Positions 20,625 through 34,334 are shown, counted from the first letter of the stretch. The stretch is 64,000 nucleotides of DNA from Huaxiibacter chinensis (GCF_022171985.1 NZ_JAJVHF010000013.1:44034-108033); one strand, 5' to 3'. The notes: generated by a model from the sequence alone, not told the origin. Program-made: numbers and translations.

Positions 20625-21359
20625 TTACCCTTCGTGCAGTCCGCACTCTCGCTTAAGCCCGAAGAAGCGCGTCTCTTCTTCTGCCATACCGGGCTCCCAT
20701 TTGCGGGTGGTGTGGGTATCACCGACCGAGAGATAGCCTTCATCCCACAGCGGGTGGTATTTCAGCCCGTGCTGTTGCAGATAGTGATAGACAGTCCGGT
20801 TATCCCAGTCGATGATCGGCAGCACTTTGAAGACCCCGCGCTGAATCCCCAGCACCGGCAAACTGGCACGGCTACCGGACTGTTCGCGGCGCAGCCCGGC
20901 GAACCAGGTGTTGGCCTTCAGCTCTTTGAGCGCGCGATTCATGGGCTCGACTTTGTTGATCTCGTTGTATTTCTCAATCCCTTCAACGCCCTGTTCCCAC
21001 AGCTTACCGTAGCGCGCCTCCTGCCAGGCGGGGCTTTGCGGCGCACGATAAACCTGAAGATTGAGCTTGAGCTTATCGGTGAGTTCATCAATAAACCGGT
21101 ACGTCTCCGGGAAGAGATATCCGGTATCCGTGAGGATCACCGGAATATCCGGGCGAATCTTGTTCACCAGATGCAAACTCACCGCCGCCTGAATACCAAA
21201 GCTTGACGACAGCACATAATCACCAGGCAGATTCTCCAGCGCCCAGGCCACACGCCCTTCGGCGTCGCGCTTTTCCAGCAGCGCATTGGTTTCGGCAAGC
21301 GCAAGAATGCGCTCGACTTTAGGCAGTGCATTCAGGGCGTTCAGATCGAGTACGGACAT
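20625..21359 (-). CDS. cysH: Phosphoadenosine phosphosulfate reductase
   Basis: This enzyme reduces PAPS to sulfite with thioredoxin or glutaredoxin as electron donor. It has 244 residues. The PP-loop-like segment is [17 protein letters not shown], and [12 protein letters not shown] and [15 protein letters not shown] [13 protein letters not shown] bind the nucleotide. The catalytic cysteine is Cys239 in the C-terminal ECGLHEG. It lacks the Fe-S cysteine pairs of plant-type APS reductases, so PAPS is the expected substrate. It lies 15 bases after cysI in the cysJIH operon. Confidence 0.98.
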   Translation of the reverse strand: MSVLDLNALNALPKVERILALAETNALLEKRDAEGRVAWALENLPGDYVLSSSFGIQAAVSLHLVNKIRPDIPVILTDTGYLFPETYRFIDELTDKLKLNLQVYRAPQSPAWQEARYGKLWEQGVEGIEKYNEINKVEPMNRALKELKANTWFAGLRREQSGSRASLPVLGIQRGVFKVLPIIDWDNRTVYHYLQQHGLKYHPLWDEGYLSVGDTHTTRKWEPGMAEEETRFFGLKRECGLHEG

Positions 21360-21374
21360 AATTACCTCTCGTGT

Positions 21375-23087
21375 TTATTCCCAGAAATCCCTGGCGGGAT
21401 CGAGCACCGGGCGGATGATGCCCGCACGCACCGTAAAGTCGCCGAAGCCTTCACCCGCTTCACGCTCTTTCGCCCAGCGCCCGACAAGCTGGTCCAGGGA
21501 GTCAAGAATTTCGGGTTCCGTGATATTTTCACGGTACATCCGCGGAATTCGGGTTCCCATCCGGTTACCACCAAGATGTACGTTATAGCGACCCGGCGCT
21601 TTACCAACCAGCCCCAGCTCTGCCAGCATGGCGCGGCCGCACCCGTTCGGGCAGCCCGTCACGCGCATCACGATATGCTCTTCAGGCATGCCGTGTTTTG
21701 CCAGAATCTCTTCCACCTTATCCGTGAAGGACGGCAGAAAACGTTCAGCTTCCGCCATCGCCAGCGGACAGGTCGGGAACGACACGCAGGCCATGGAGTT
21801 TTCACGCTGCGGTTTCACCGCGTCCATCAGACCGTGACCTTTTGCCAGCGCCTCGATCTTCGCTTTTTCGCTTTCCGGCACGCCCGCAACGATCAGGTTC
21901 TGGTTTGCGGTAATGCGGAATTCCCCTTGATGGATCTTAGCAATTTCCAGCAGACCGGTTTTCAACGGACGGCCCGGATAATCCAGAATACGGCCGTTTT
22001 CGATAAACAGCGTCAGGTGCCATTTGTCGTCGATGCCTTTCACCCAACCAATGCGGTCGCCGCGTCCGGTGAATTCATACGGGCGGACTGGTTCAAATGT
22101 AATGCCTGCGCGACGTTCCACTTCTGCTTTAAACGTCTCGACGCCCACGCGCTCCAGGGTGTATTTGGTTTTCGCGTTTTTACGATCGGTACGGTTACCC
22201 CAGTCGCGCTGGGTAGTGACCACCGCTTCAGCCACGGCCAGCGTGTGCTCCAGCGGCAGATAACCAAACTCGCTGGCGGTGCGGGCATAGGTTTTCTTGT
22301 TACCGTGCTCAATGGATAATCCCCCGCCGACCAGCAGGTTAAAGCCCACCAGCTTGCCGTTTTCGGCAATCGCCACGAAGTTCATGTCGTTGGCGTGCAG
22401 ATCGATATCGTTCTGCGGGGGGATCACCACGGTGGTTTTGAACTTACGCGGCAGATAGGTCTGGCCGAGAATCGGTTCTTCATCCGTTGTGGCGACCTTC
22501 TCCTGATCGAGCCAGATCTCCGCATAGGCGCGGGTGCGCGGCAGCAGATGCTCAGAAATTTTCTTTGCCCACTCGTAGGCTTCGGCATGCAGCTCAGACT
22601 CGTACGGGTTTGAGGTGCAAAGCACGTTACGGTTCATGTCATTGGCGGTTGCCAGCGCGTCCAGTCCAACGGAGTGCAGCATCTGGTGCACCGGTTTGAC
22701 GTTCTTCTTCAGAATGCCGTGGAACTGGAAGGTCTGACGGTTCGTCAGACGAATGCTGCCGTAAATCGTGTTGTCGTGGGCGAATTTGTCGATCGCCTGC
22801 CACTGCGTCGTGGTGATAACGCCACCCGGCAGACGGCAGCGCAACAGCATCGCATGGCGCGGCTCCAGCTTCTGTTCCACACGCTCGGCGCGGATATCGC
22901 GATCGTCCTGCTGATACATGCCGTGGAAGCGGATCAGCAGGAAGTTATCGCCCTTAAAACCGCCGGTTAAACCGTCATTTAAATCTTCGGCAATGGTGCC
23001 GCGCAGATAGTTACTATCAACCTTCATGCGCTCGGCATCAGCCAGTTTGCCTTCGACCACCAGTGGGCCTGGGTGTTTTTCGCTCAT
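21375..23087 (-). CDS. cysI: Sulfite reductase hemoprotein beta-component
   Basis: The siroheme and 4Fe-4S subunit that reduces sulfite to sulfide with six electrons. It has 570 residues, as in E. coli. The cluster and siroheme cysteines lie in [17 protein letters not shown] and [18 protein letters not shown]. Sulfite-binding arginines and lysines are expected in [13 protein letters not shown]. It overlaps the cysJ stop by one base, so the two subunits are coupled. Confidence 0.98.
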   Translation of the reverse strand: MSEKHPGPLVVEGKLADAERMKVDSNYLRGTIAEDLNDGLTGGFKGDNFLLIRFHGMYQQDDRDIRAERVEQKLEPRHAMLLRCRLPGGVITTTQWQAIDKFAHDNTIYGSIRLTNRQTFQFHGILKKNVKPVHQMLHSVGLDALATANDMNRNVLCTSNPYESELHAEAYEWAKKISEHLLPRTRAYAEIWLDQEKVATTDEEPILGQTYLPRKFKTTVVIPPQNDIDLHANDMNFVAIAENGKLVGFNLLVGGGLSIEHGNKKTYARTASEFGYLPLEHTLAVAEAVVTTQRDWGNRTDRKNAKTKYTLERVGVETFKAEVERRAGITFEPVRPYEFTGRGDRIGWVKGIDDKWHLTLFIENGRILDYPGRPLKTGLLEIAKIHQGEFRITANQNLIVAGVPESEKAKIEALAKGHGLMDAVKPQRENSMACVSFPTCPLAMAEAERFLPSFTDKVEEILAKHGMPEEHIVMRVTGCPNGCGRAMLAELGLVGKAPGRYNVHLGGNRMGTRIPRMYRENITEPEILDSLDQLVGRWAKEREAGEGFGDFTVRAGIIRPVLDPARDFWE

Positions 23088-24892
23088 TAGTAGACATCTC
23101 GCTGATAACGGCGCTCGACGCGCAGCTCACTTAAAAATTCATCCGCCGATTCGATATCCATACCACCGAATTCAGCAATCACTTCCAGCAACGCCTGCTC
23201 AACGTCTTTCGCCATGCGATTGGCGTCGCCGCAGACATAAAGGTGGGCACCGTCATTGATCCAGCGCCACAGTTCTGCGCCCTGTTCGCGCAGTTTGTCT
23301 TGTACGTATATTTTCTGTTTCTGATCGCGGGACCAGGCAAGATCGATTCGCGTCAGCACGCCCTCTTTGACGTAGCGCTGCCACTCCACCTGATAGAGGA
23401 AATCTTCGGTAAAGTGCGGATTGCCGAAGAAGAGCCAGTTTTTACCTGGGGCTTCTTCTGCCGCGCGTTGCTGCATAAAGGCGCGGAACGGGGCAATCCC
23501 GGTGCCTGGCCCAATCATAATGACCGGGGTTTCCGGGTTTTCTGGCAGGCGGAAGTTGTCGTTATGCTCGATAAAGACGCGCACTTCGCCCTCCTCTTCC
23601 ACACGATCGGCGAGGAAGCTCGACGCGCCGCCGGCGCGCGCACGACCTTCAATGTCGTAACGGACTGCGCCTACGGTAATATGGACTTCGCTCTCGACCT
23701 CCGCCTGCGACGAGGCGATGGAGTAGAGGCGTGGCGTTAGCGGACGCAGCAGGCCAATGAGCGCCTCAGCATCCAGCTGTGCCGGTGAGAAGCGCACCAT
23801 ATCGACAATCGGCGTCGTCGCGGCGTAATGCTGGAGTTTGGCTTTGTCACCCACCAGCGCCAGCAGTGAATCGCTGCGGGTGAGCGTGGCGTAATTCTCC
23901 ACGATATTGGCGGTGTTAACGGTGAGTTCAACATGCCATTGCAGCGCTTCACTAAGCGGCAGCGTTTTGCCCTCGACCGTGACCGGCTCGTCGCCTTTCA
24001 GCCACAGCAGTTCAACCAGTTCGTTCACCAGCGCAGGATCGTTTTGATACCACACGCCCAGGGCATCGCCCGGCTGATATCGCAGGCCGGAATCCCCTAA
24101 ATCAATTTCAATGTGGCGCACGTCTTTTTCGGAGTCGCGTCCGGTGATCTTTTGATTGACCGACAGGCTTGCCGTCAGTGGCGCTTCTTTGGTGTAAGGG
24201 CTGGTGTGGATGTCGTTCACCACGCCCGTGGCGGTCAATGCCGCCTGGGCAGAGGTCTCTTTCGGGACGCGGGCTTTCAGCACATCGACTATGCGTGCAC
24301 GCCATTCGGCTGCGGCCGTCTGGTATTCCACGTCTGCATCCACGCGATCCAGCAAGCGCTCTGCGCCCAGCTCTGCAAGTTTGTTATCGAAATCTTTACC
24401 GGACTGGCAGAAAAATTCATAGGACGTATCGCCCAGCCCAAACACCGCGAAGGCGGTGCCATCGAGTTTTGGCGCTTTTTTGGAGAACAAGAACTTATGC
24501 AGGGCCACGGCCTCTTCGGCCGGTTCACCTTCACCCTGCGTTGACGCGACCACCACCAGCGATTTTTCTGACGCGATTTGCTTAAATTTATAATCCCCGG
24601 CGTTCACCAGGTTCACGTTCAGTTTTGCGGCAAGCAGATCGTCACGCAGGGCCTCAGCCACGCGGCGCGCGTTGCCGGTTTGCGAAGCGGAGATCAGAGT
24701 AATCGCAGGAATTTCTGCTGCAACCGCCGGTGCGGCAGCCACCGTGCCGGGCTGTTGATTCAGCATGCCCCAGAAATAGCCGGAGACCCAGGCAAGCTGA
24801 GTCGGTGAAAAATCAGTCGTGGCCGCCTGAAGGCGCGCCAGTTGCTCCGGATTAAGAGGGAGCAAATTCGAAGGTGGGGCCTGTGTTGTCAT
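23087..24892 (-). CDS. cysJ: Sulfite reductase flavoprotein alpha-component
   Basis: The NADPH-oxidising subunit that passes electrons from FAD to FMN to CysI. It has 601 residues. An N-terminal flavodoxin domain ([20 protein letters not shown], about 65-84, and [14 protein letters not shown]) is followed by the FAD domain ([11 protein letters not shown]) and the NADPH domain ([18 protein letters not shown]). The C-terminal [10 protein letters not shown] is typical. It heads the cysJIH operon, divergent from queD. Confidence 0.98.
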   Translation of the reverse strand: MTTQAPPSNLLPLNPEQLARLQAATTDFSPTQLAWVSGYFWGMLNQQPGTVAAAPAVAAEIPAITLISASQTGNARRVAEALRDDLLAAKLNVNLVNAGDYKFKQIASEKSLVVVASTQGEGEPAEEAVALHKFLFSKKAPKLDGTAFAVFGLGDTSYEFFCQSGKDFDNKLAELGAERLLDRVDADVEYQTAAAEWRARIVDVLKARVPKETSAQAALTATGVVNDIHTSPYTKEAPLTASLSVNQKITGRDSEKDVRHIEIDLGDSGLRYQPGDALGVWYQNDPALVNELVELLWLKGDEPVTVEGKTLPLSEALQWHVELTVNTANIVENYATLTRSDSLLALVGDKAKLQHYAATTPIVDMVRFSPAQLDAEALIGLLRPLTPRLYSIASSQAEVESEVHITVGAVRYDIEGRARAGGASSFLADRVEEEGEVRVFIEHNDNFRLPENPETPVIMIGPGTGIAPFRAFMQQRAAEEAPGKNWLFFGNPHFTEDFLYQVEWQRYVKEGVLTRIDLAWSRDQKQKIYVQDKLREQGAELWRWINDGAHLYVCGDANRMAKDVEQALLEVIAEFGGMDIESADEFLSELRVERRYQRDVY

Positions 24893-25196
24893 GCGTTGTT
24901 ATGTTCCAGTAGCAAAGCGGAATTTATGCAAAAAGACCAAACTAGCGATAAGGTTAACGGCGAGGATCATAACAATTAAAGAAGTGATGGAAATAATTAA
25001 TAACCAAATGAACTAACCTGTTTTAGTCATGGTTCTTAACAAGAAAAGTGATAAAGCAACACACTGAATATAAAGGACAAATAAGCCTTGCAAGGTGAGT
25101 TTCCCCGCACAGTCGCATGAAGGCCGTTTTAGTTAATGCTAAAAAATGTGCTTTCCGGTACTATGCGGCGGTTTTTTCCGCACTACTTGAGAGTTC
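24893..25196. promoter_or_regulatory. cysJ / queD divergent promoter region
   Basis: This 304-base AT-rich spacer holds no gene that I can see. The cysJ promoter and CysB site probably lie in the AT-rich part at about 24965-25020, which includes GAAGTGATGGAAATAATTA. A TACTAT at 25158-25163 could be the queD -10 element. Both placements are by eye. Confidence 0.4.
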
Positions 25197-25562
25197 ATGA
25201 TGTCCACCACACTGTTTAAAGATTTCACCTTCGAAGCCGCTCACCATCTTCCGCACGTTCCTGCCGGGCATAAATGTGGCCGTCTGCACGGGCACTCCTT
25301 TATGGTGCGCCTTGAAATCACCGGTGAAGTCGATCCCCATACGGGCTGGATCATGGACTTCTCCGAGCTGAAAGCGGCGTTCAAACCAACGTACGATCGT
25401 CTCGATCACTACTATCTGAACGATATTCCAGGCCTGGAAAATCCCACCAGCGAAGTGCTGGCAAAATGGATCTGGGATGTGATGAAACCTCTGGTGCCGT
25501 TACTGAGCGCCGTGATGATCAAAGAGACCTGCACCGCTGGCTGCGTGTACCGCGGAGAATAA
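25197..25562 (+). CDS. queD: 6-carboxy-5,6,7,8-tetrahydropterin synthase QueD
   Basis: This enzyme converts 7,8-dihydroneopterin triphosphate to carboxytetrahydropterin, an early step to queuosine. It has 121 residues. Zinc-binding histidines lie in FEAAHHLPH and GRLHGHSF, and the catalytic Cys27 in [10 protein letters not shown]. The downstream [12 protein letters not shown] is the family C terminus. Two ATG codons are adjacent (25197, 25200). The first gives the E. coli-like [10 protein letters not shown]. It converges with queE, the next enzyme in the pathway. Confidence 0.97.
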   Translation: MMSTTLFKDFTFEAAHHLPHVPAGHKCGRLHGHSFMVRLEITGEVDPHTGWIMDFSELKAAFKPTYDRLDHYYLNDIPGLENPTSEVLAKWIWDVMKPLVPLLSAVMIKETCTAGCVYRGE

Positions 25563-25590
25563 AAAAACCCGGTTTTTACACCGGGCTTTT
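25561..25590. terminator. Bidirectional terminator between queD and queE
   Basis: CCCGGT and ACCGGG pair around TTTTAC, with seven A before and TTTT after. It can end both convergent genes. Confidence 0.85.
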
Positions 25591-25591
25591 A

Positions 25592-26263
25592 TCAGGCAAT
25601 GTTCAGGTACTTGTGCGTCTGCATTGACAGGCGCCAGTTGCGCGCAATACAGGTTTCGATACACAGCCGCGTGGCGTCCTCTTTCTGACTGATCGGCTGC
25701 AGAGCAATGATGCGCTGCTTTTCATCCGACAGTGTCTCCAGCAGTTCATCCAGCGCTTCGATGTCGCGCACCCGGCCAACCGGATGTTTAATTTCATCAG
25801 CACGTTCAAGCGCCTGTGAAAGGACATCATATCCCCCGCGCATATTCACTTTTGGCGACACGGTGACCCACGTCGAGGGTGTACAACGCACTTCATGCGT
25901 ACCGCTGGTTTCGATCTGGCAGCTAAAGCCGTTCTTTTCCAGCAGGTCCGTCAGCGACATGAGATCGTGGATACACGGCTCACCACCGGTAATCACCACA
26001 TGGCGCGCGGTCCAGCCCTGACGACCAATGATCGCCAGAAGGTCTTCCGCACTCCCTGCACCCCATTTATCGCTCTCTTTGGTTTTGGCAAGAATGCTAA
26101 ACAGCGAGACTTCCCGATCTGCAAGCTTATCCCACGTATGTTTGGTATCACACCAGGCACAGCCAACCGGGCATCCCTGTAAACGAATAAAAATAGCGGG
26201 AACGCCAGTGAAGTAACCCTCGCCTTGCAGGGTCTGGAACATCTCGTTAATCGGGTACTGCAT
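25592..26263 (-). CDS. queE: 7-carboxy-7-deazaguanine synthase QueE
   Basis: A radical SAM enzyme that contracts carboxytetrahydropterin to 7-carboxy-7-deazaguanine for queuosine synthesis. It has 223 residues begun at MQYPINEMFQ, as in E. coli. The cluster cysteines are Cys31, Cys35 and Cys38 in GCPVGCAWCDTKHTW, a CX3CX2C motif, and VVITGGEPCIHD binds SAM. Two further in-frame residues upstream (start 26269) are possible. In E. coli, QueE also affects cell division under stress. Confidence 0.97.
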   Translation of the reverse strand: MQYPINEMFQTLQGEGYFTGVPAIFIRLQGCPVGCAWCDTKHTWDKLADREVSLFSILAKTKESDKWGAGSAEDLLAIIGRQGWTARHVVITGGEPCIHDLMSLTDLLEKNGFSCQIETSGTHEVRCTPSTWVTVSPKVNMRGGYDVLSQALERADEIKHPVGRVRDIEALDELLETLSDEKQRIIALQPISQKEDATRLCIETCIARNWRLSMQTHKYLNIA

Positions 26264-26316
26264 AGTCATCTCGGTTCAGGGATAATCGTTAATTATTACA
26301 GATCCCAGCCCAAGTA

Positions 26317-27024
26317 TCATGCCCCATCGGTGCTGTGCGCATGAATGGCCATGACAAACCGCGTGGTAATTTGCTGCGGGCGGGTTATTGCGCCACCCAC
26401 GACCACCGTATGCGCCCCGAGCGCCAGGCAGCGCGCGGCACGCTCCGGCGTATCGACATTGCCTTCCGCCACCACCGGAATGCTGACGGCAGCAATGACA
26501 TCGCGCAAAAATGCACAGTCATCTTCAGGCAGAGAATGACCGGCCGTCTCCTGCGTATAGCCATACAGGGTGGTACCAACGCAGTCAAAGCCCAGTGCCT
26601 CTGCGGTGCGGGCCTCTTCTACCGTGGCGATATCAGCCATTAGCAGCAACGCCGGATAACGAGCCCGAATCTTGCCCATTAGCTCCGCCAGCGTTTCGCC
26701 CCCGGGACGAGGGCGCGCCGTGGCGTCAAGCGCTATCATCTCGGGTGCCACCGTCATCAGCTCGTCCACCTCTTTGAGGGTGGCGGTAATGAAGACCTCA
26801 CTGTCGGGGTAATCTCGCTTAATAATCCCAATCACCGGCAGAGAAACCTGCTGCTTAATCGCGCTGATATCAACCACGCTGTTCGCCCGAATCGCCACCG
26901 CCCCACCCTGTTCGGCGGCCACGGCCATCCGTGACATAATAAATGGGCTGTGCAGCGGTTCGTTTTCCAATGCCTGGCAGGAAACAATCAGTTGGCCTTT
27001 CAGATTATTCAGTACAGTTTTCAT
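26317..27024 (-). CDS. nanE: N-acetylmannosamine-6-phosphate 2-epimerase NanE
   Basis: A TIM-barrel epimerase of 235 residues that converts ManNAc-6-phosphate to GlcNAc-6-phosphate. Typical features are [16 protein letters not shown] near the N terminus, the catalytic lysine in [16 protein letters not shown], and [12 protein letters not shown] and [10 protein letters not shown]. The phosphate site is [25 protein letters not shown]. Its ATG overlaps the PTS stop, so it is the second gene of a PTS-nanE operon. nanA, nanT and nanK are absent here, which suggests import of ManNAc itself, phosphorylated by the PTS, and not sialic acid cleavage. Confidence 0.92.
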   Translation of the reverse strand: MKTVLNNLKGQLIVSCQALENEPLHSPFIMSRMAVAAEQGGAVAIRANSVVDISAIKQQVSLPVIGIIKRDYPDSEVFITATLKEVDELMTVAPEMIALDATARPRPGGETLAELMGKIRARYPALLLMADIATVEEARTAEALGFDCVGTTLYGYTQETAGHSLPEDDCAFLRDVIAAVSIPVVAEGNVDTPERAARCLALGAHTVVVGGAITRPQQITTRFVMAIHAHSTDGA

Positions 27025-28580
27025 GACGATAACATCTCTTCTACTTCGTTTTTGATAATGGTGACATGCGGTCCATAGATGACCTGTACCCCGTTGCCGC
27101 GCACAATCACGCCGCGCGCACCGGTGGCTTTTAACGCCTCTTCATTGACTTTATTTCCGTCTTTCACCGTTACGCGCAGCCGCGTGGCACAGCAATCGAC
27201 CTCATCAAGGTTCTCTCTCCCGCCAAGCCTGGCAACTACCGCCGCTGCTCTTTCGCTTTGCAGCAGGTTAGTTTCCACTACGGCCTCTTTCTCACGACCC
27301 GGTGTGGCATAACCAAAACGGTTAATCATGAAACGGAAGGTGAAGTAATAGAGGAAGAACCACGGCACGCCGACCAGCGGCACAGACAACCAGTGCGTTT
27401 TCGCCTCTCCCTGCAGCACGCCAAAGAGAATGAAATCGATAAACCCGCCGGAGAAAGTCTGCCCGATGGTGATATGCAAAATGTGGGCGATCATGAATGC
27501 CAGGCCATCAAAGAACGCATGGATGACATATAAAACGGGCGCAATGAACAGGAACGAGAACTCAATCGGTTCGGTAATCCCCGTCAGGAAAGAGGTCAAC
27601 GCGGCGGATAATAACAGCCCGGCGACGCGTTTTTTGTTCTCGGGTTTTGCCGTGTGATACATCGCAAGGCACGCACCGAGCAGACCAAACATCATCGTGA
27701 TAAAACGCCCGGACATAAAGCGAGAGGTGCCCACGTAGAACTGCCGGGTATCAGGATCCGCCAGCTGAGCAAAGAAGATCCGCTGGGTGCCTTCAACCAG
27801 CTGGCCATTAACGATTTCACTTCCCCCTAACGCCGTCGTCCAGAAAGGCAGATAGAAGATATGATGAAGACCAAACGGGCCAAGCATACGCAGGATAAAG
27901 CCGTATAAAAACGTGCCCAGATAACCGGTGGCGTCCACCAGCCCGCCCAGCCCAAAGATGAGCTTCTGGAAGTGGGGCCAGACAATGGTCATTGCGGCGC
28001 CGACGACGATCGCTGCCAGCGAACTGATGATGGGCACAAAGCGCGAGCCGCCAAAGAAGCCAAGGAACTGGGGCAGCGCAATTTTATTGAAGCGGTGATG
28101 CAAAATGCAGGTCACCAGACCAATCACGACGCCGCCAAATACACCGGTTTCCAGCGTCTGGATCCCGAGCGTCATGCCTTGCCCTACCGCACCCGGGTTT
28201 TCCAGCGCCAGCTTGCCGGTCAGGATCAGTAACGCATTTATCGTGGCGTTCATCACCAGAAAGGCCAGCAGTGCCGCCAGCCCCGCGGTGCCTTTATCGG
28301 TTTTCGCCAGACCCACCGCGACGCCAACGGCAAAAAGGACCGACAGATTGGCAAAGACGATCGACCCTGCACTGCTCATGATGGTGAAGATGGCCTGAAG
28401 CCAGCCAATATCCAGGAAAGGATAGGCAGTGAGAGTATTGGGATTGGACAGCGCGCCGCCAATGCCCAGCAACAACCCTGCCGCGGGCAAAACCGCGATA
28501 GGCAGCATAAACGATTTACCAAACCGCTGTGCTTTTTCAAACCAGGCCCCTGAAGAGGCGCCACTCATTATTTGCATCAT
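27021..28580 (-). CDS. PTS glucose/GlcNAc-family EIIBC permease, probably for N-acetylmannosamine
   Basis: A 519-residue inner-membrane sugar permease of the PTS glucose superfamily. The EIIC domain (about 15-400) holds [20 protein letters not shown], the [12 protein letters not shown] segment and the substrate motif [12 protein letters not shown]. The EIIB domain at the C terminus has the phospho-cysteine Cys464 in CATRLRVTV. No EIIA domain is attached, so phosphate must come from another EIIA such as Crr. The frame opens at 28619, but GGGGGAG lies 8 bases before the ATG at 28580. Coupling with nanE points to ManNAc as substrate. This is inferred. Confidence 0.85.
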   Translation of the reverse strand: MMQIMSGASSGAWFEKAQRFGKSFMLPIAVLPAAGLLLGIGGALSNPNTLTAYPFLDIGWLQAIFTIMSSAGSIVFANLSVLFAVGVAVGLAKTDKGTAGLAALLAFLVMNATINALLILTGKLALENPGAVGQGMTLGIQTLETGVFGGVVIGLVTCILHHRFNKIALPQFLGFFGGSRFVPIISSLAAIVVGAAMTIVWPHFQKLIFGLGGLVDATGYLGTFLYGFILRMLGPFGLHHIFYLPFWTTALGGSEIVNGQLVEGTQRIFFAQLADPDTRQFYVGTSRFMSGRFITMMFGLLGACLAMYHTAKPENKKRVAGLLLSAALTSFLTGITEPIEFSFLFIAPVLYVIHAFFDGLAFMIAHILHITIGQTFSGGFIDFILFGVLQGEAKTHWLSVPLVGVPWFFLYYFTFRFMINRFGYATPGREKEAVVETNLLQSERAAAVVARLGGRENLDEVDCCATRLRVTVKDGNKVNEEALKATGARGVIVRGNGVQVIYGPHVTIIKNEVEEMLSS

Positions 28581-28616
28581 TTTTTCACTCCCCCGACAAT
28601 TGATGAAAATTTTTAC

Positions 28617-28628
28617 CATATAATTATA
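28617..28628. promoter_or_regulatory. AT palindrome in the PTS / rpiR-type divergent promoter
   Basis: ATATAATTATAT is an exact 12-bp palindrome in the 166-base gap between the PTS gene and the regulator. It also looks like overlapping -10 elements. Binding by the adjacent RpiR protein is possible but unproven. Confidence 0.35.
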
Positions 28629-28746
28629 TTTAGCTGGAAATTATCACCAATAAAGGAGAAGCGGATCATACTTTTTTAAAATGACTGGCATCTTTGCCCC
28701 GCTTTCCCCCACACTAGACGGCAGAGAAACGCATTAAGGATCGAGC

Positions 28747-29571
28747 ATGTCAGACCATGAAAACCTGCTGCTGAAGCTACGCCAGGAGGCTTCCGGGTAC
28801 AGTCCCACACAACAAAAACTGGGTGAGTTCGTCCTCAACGATCCGGCCCGGGTCATTTACCTGACCATCACCGAACTGGCGCGCGAGAGCCACACCAGCG
28901 AGGCCAGCGTGACGCGCCTGTGCCGTACGCTCGGCTGTAAGGGATATAACGAATTCAAAATGGCGCTGGCGCTGGATGTTCAGCAGGGTCAACCAGAACG
29001 TCAGGCCGGGGATGAGATCGATCGCGTGGTGGATGAGTCCGTCCAGGCCCTGCAGGACACCGGCAAACTTCTCGACAGAGCGCAGCTTGAAAAGGCGGCA
29101 CAAGCGCTGCATCAGGCGCGTTCAGTACAAATTTACGGCGTGGCGGCCAGCGCAATCCTGGGTGAATACCTGCACTACAAGCTTCTGCGCCTCGGTAAAC
29201 CTGCACAGCTTTTTAGCGATATGCACTGCGCGGCAATGAATGCCGCCACGCTTGGGTCAGACGCGCTGGTCGTCGCCATTTCGAGTTCAGGCTCAACGCG
29301 TGATTTGCTCCATGTGGTGAAGCTGGCGCGCAAACGCGGCGTCACGGTACTGGCGCTCAGCAACACGCCACGCAGCCCGCTGACCTCTCTGAGCGATATG
29401 CAGCTGGTGGCCGCAAAACCAGAGGGCCCACTCAGTGCGGGCGCGCTTAATGCGAAGGTGGGCGTAATGCTGCTGGTTGAGCTGCTGACCACCTCTTTGA
29501 TTGCGATAGACAGCCATTACGGCGAGGTAAGCCAGCAAACGGCCAGCGCTACGCTTCCGATGCTGCTGTGA
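28747..29571 (+). CDS. MurR/RpiR family transcriptional regulator
   Basis: A 274-residue regulator with an N-terminal RpiR helix-turn-helix domain (YSPTQQKLGEFVLNDP and ESHTSEASVTRLCRTLG, about 17-65). A C-terminal SIS sugar-phosphate domain follows (about 125-255), with VQIYGVAASAILGEYLHYK and VVAISSSGSTRDLLHVVKLA. SIS domains of this family sense sugar phosphates, so ManNAc-6-P or GlcNAc-6-P is a reasonable inducer. It is divergent from the PTS-nanE operon and most likely controls it. Confidence 0.9.
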   Translation: MSDHENLLLKLRQEASGYSPTQQKLGEFVLNDPARVIYLTITELARESHTSEASVTRLCRTLGCKGYNEFKMALALDVQQGQPERQAGDEIDRVVDESVQALQDTGKLLDRAQLEKAAQALHQARSVQIYGVAASAILGEYLHYKLLRLGKPAQLFSDMHCAAMNAATLGSDALVVAISSSGSTRDLLHVVKLARKRGVTVLALSNTPRSPLTSLSDMQLVAAKPEGPLSAGALNAKVGVMLLVELLTTSLIAIDSHYGEVSQQTASATLPMLL

Positions 29572-29578
29572 AAAAGAC

Positions 29579-29617
29579 CTGCAGGTTAACGTTTTATAGC
29601 CTGCGGTTTATTTTTCC
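29579..29617 (+). terminator. Possible terminator after the rpiR-type gene
   Basis: CTGCAGG (29579-29585) can pair with CCTGCGG (29600-29606) using one G-U pair. TTTATTTTT follows. The stem is modest. Confidence 0.5.
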
Positions 29618-29933
29618 GGTTTGACTTAAGGTCTCATCTATTTATTTTCCGCATGAATGAATGTTGTAACAATTTATTATTATTTTTTCATTCTGAAGTA
29701 TATTTACAACGAACCAGTAAAGGTAAAAAGCATTACAAATCAATGGAATAAAAATATCTCAGGTGAAAATTGAATTTTCATTATCTTCCTGATGTCCAAT
29801 ATTTCCGCCCAAATTTTCTGGCTTAAAATAACCTTAAGATATTCGTCGCATCGCCATTTTTTTATTTACATGCCGTTTACTTTCGTAAGATTACACTCCG
29901 CCTCATCAATCAAAATGAGACGGTATAAAGAAA
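29618..29933. other. AT-rich leader upstream of the SDR gene
   Basis: This stretch is markedly more AT-rich than its surroundings and has no convincing gene. A 63-codon frame from 29792 lacks a ribosome site and runs into the SDR gene out of frame. The promoter of the SDR gene must lie here. Several AT-rich hexamers fit, so I do not choose one. The composition also suits binding by H-NS, which is an inference. Confidence 0.5.
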
Positions 29934-31037
29934 ATGTTATTGATTACAGGCGTGACCGGATTTCTGGGTGGTGCAGTACTTGAAAAAATCCTGACCGGCG
30001 GTGAATCCCTTCATCTACTCCTGCTTGCGCGTGCCAGCGACCCGGAAGGCGGGCTGGAACGGGTGCGGGAAAACATGCGTAAATTCAACGTTCCTGCCGA
30101 AAAACTGGCTTCGCTGACGGTGGATAATATTCTCATCGGGGATCTCAGCCAGCCAGAAGACTTTCTGAACGATCCGCGTCTGGAGCAGGTTACCCATGTC
30201 ATCAACTGCGCGGCCGTCGCGTCATTTGGCAATAATCCCCTGATCTGGAAGGTAAACGTCGAAGGCACACTGGCACTGGCGCACCGTATGGAACGTGTTA
30301 AGACCTTACAGCGCTTCCTGCACGTTGGCACGGCGATGTCATGCACACCAGAGCAGAATTCGCTGGTCGCCGAAAGCGCAGAATTCAGAGAAAACGCCGA
30401 GCATCTGGTGGAATATACCCGGTCAAAATCGACCATCGAACAGCTTATGCGTCAGCGTTGTCCTGACCTGCCACTGCTCATCGCCCGTCCGTCAATCGTA
30501 GTCGGCCATACCCGTCACGGCTGCACCCCTTCAAGTAGCATTTTCTGGGTCTTCAGCATGGGGTTAATGCTGCAAAAGTTTATGTGTTCAATGGAAGACA
30601 GAATCGATGTCGTTCCGGTGGACTATTGCGCCGACGCGCTGTTAATGCTGCTCGGCAGCAATGCGCATTCAGGGGAAGTGGTACATATTTCGGCGGGAGA
30701 AGAGAACAGCGTTCGCTTTGGGGATATTGATATGGCGATGGCGCAGGCCCTGGAGAAAGCCCCTGTTGGAGATAAATACGCTCAGGTCAGCTACGAAACG
30801 CTGGTAAAAATGCGCCGCGAACTGAAAGGTATTTTCGGGCCGTGTAATGAACGTTTGATGTTAAAAGCGATGCGTCTGTATGGCGGCTTTGCCACCCTCA
30901 ACGTGCGCTTCAGTAATGAAAAGCTGATCAGCATGGGTATGCCGAAACCTCCTCGCTTTACGGATTATATCGCCCGCTGCGTGCAAACGACGCAAGGTCT
31001 GACCATTCCGGAACAAATGGCGGTCGATTTTAAATAG
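29934..31037 (+). CDS. Thioester-reductase-like NAD(P)-dependent SDR protein
   Basis: A 367-residue extended short-chain dehydrogenase, most like the fatty acyl reductase/thioester reductase group (NAD_binding_4). The nucleotide loop is LLITGVTGFLGGAVLEKIL (residues 2-20). LARASDPEGGLERVRENM is the NADP-type segment, and NCAAVASFGNN lies around 90. The catalytic pair Tyr and Lys lie in EYTRSKSTIEQL, a YxxxK motif, and ARPSIVVG follows. Relatives reduce carrier- or CoA-bound acyl groups, but no adenylation or carrier domain is present. It is a single gene with its own leader and terminator, convergent with eno. I do not know its substrate. Confidence 0.8.
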   Translation: MLLITGVTGFLGGAVLEKILTGGESLHLLLLARASDPEGGLERVRENMRKFNVPAEKLASLTVDNILIGDLSQPEDFLNDPRLEQVTHVINCAAVASFGNNPLIWKVNVEGTLALAHRMERVKTLQRFLHVGTAMSCTPEQNSLVAESAEFRENAEHLVEYTRSKSTIEQLMRQRCPDLPLLIARPSIVVGHTRHGCTPSSSIFWVFSMGLMLQKFMCSMEDRIDVVPVDYCADALLMLLGSNAHSGEVVHISAGEENSVRFGDIDMAMAQALEKAPVGDKYAQVSYETLVKMRRELKGIFGPCNERLMLKAMRLYGGFATLNVRFSNEKLISMGMPKPPRFTDYIARCVQTTQGLTIPEQMAVDFK

Positions 31038-31040
31038 CCA

Positions 31041-31076
31041 AAAAAAATGCCAGTCCGAAGACTGGCATTTTCATTT
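31041..31076. terminator. Bidirectional terminator between SDR gene and eno
   Basis: ATGCCAGTC and GACTGGCAT pair around CGAA, with an A-run before and TTTTCATTTT after. Confidence 0.92.
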
Positions 31077-31092
31077 TAAGGCTTAAGCGTAA

Positions 31093-32460
<1,368 letters not shown>

Positions 32461-32472
32461 CTAACTTTTGAC

Positions 32473-34125
<1,653 letters not shown>

Positions 34126-34308
34126 TTAGGTTGGAATGATGGAATAACCAGGACGGGAAAGTAGTATACCCGAACACGGCGAGTGCCACAAACATTCATT
34201 CTCCGTCTCCTGCTTCAGGTTTTGACAAACATAGGGAGTGAGAAAATAGCCCCTTTTGATTTATTGTTTTTGACGCAAATCAAGCGCTTGTCATTTAAAA
34301 AATCACAC

Positions 34309-34332
34309 AAATTGCGCTTGATCGCGCAATTT
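34309..34332. terminator. Hairpin downstream of mazG
   Basis: AAATTGCGC and GCGCAATTT pair around TTGATC directly after the mazG stop. On the minus strand a T-rich stretch follows after a short gap, so termination is plausible though not canonical. Confidence 0.55.
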
Positions 34333-34334
34333 CG

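Noticed and set aside
29792..29983. 63-codon frame ahead of the SDR gene
   Set aside because: It overlaps the SDR start in another frame, lies in an AT-rich leader and lacks a ribosome site.
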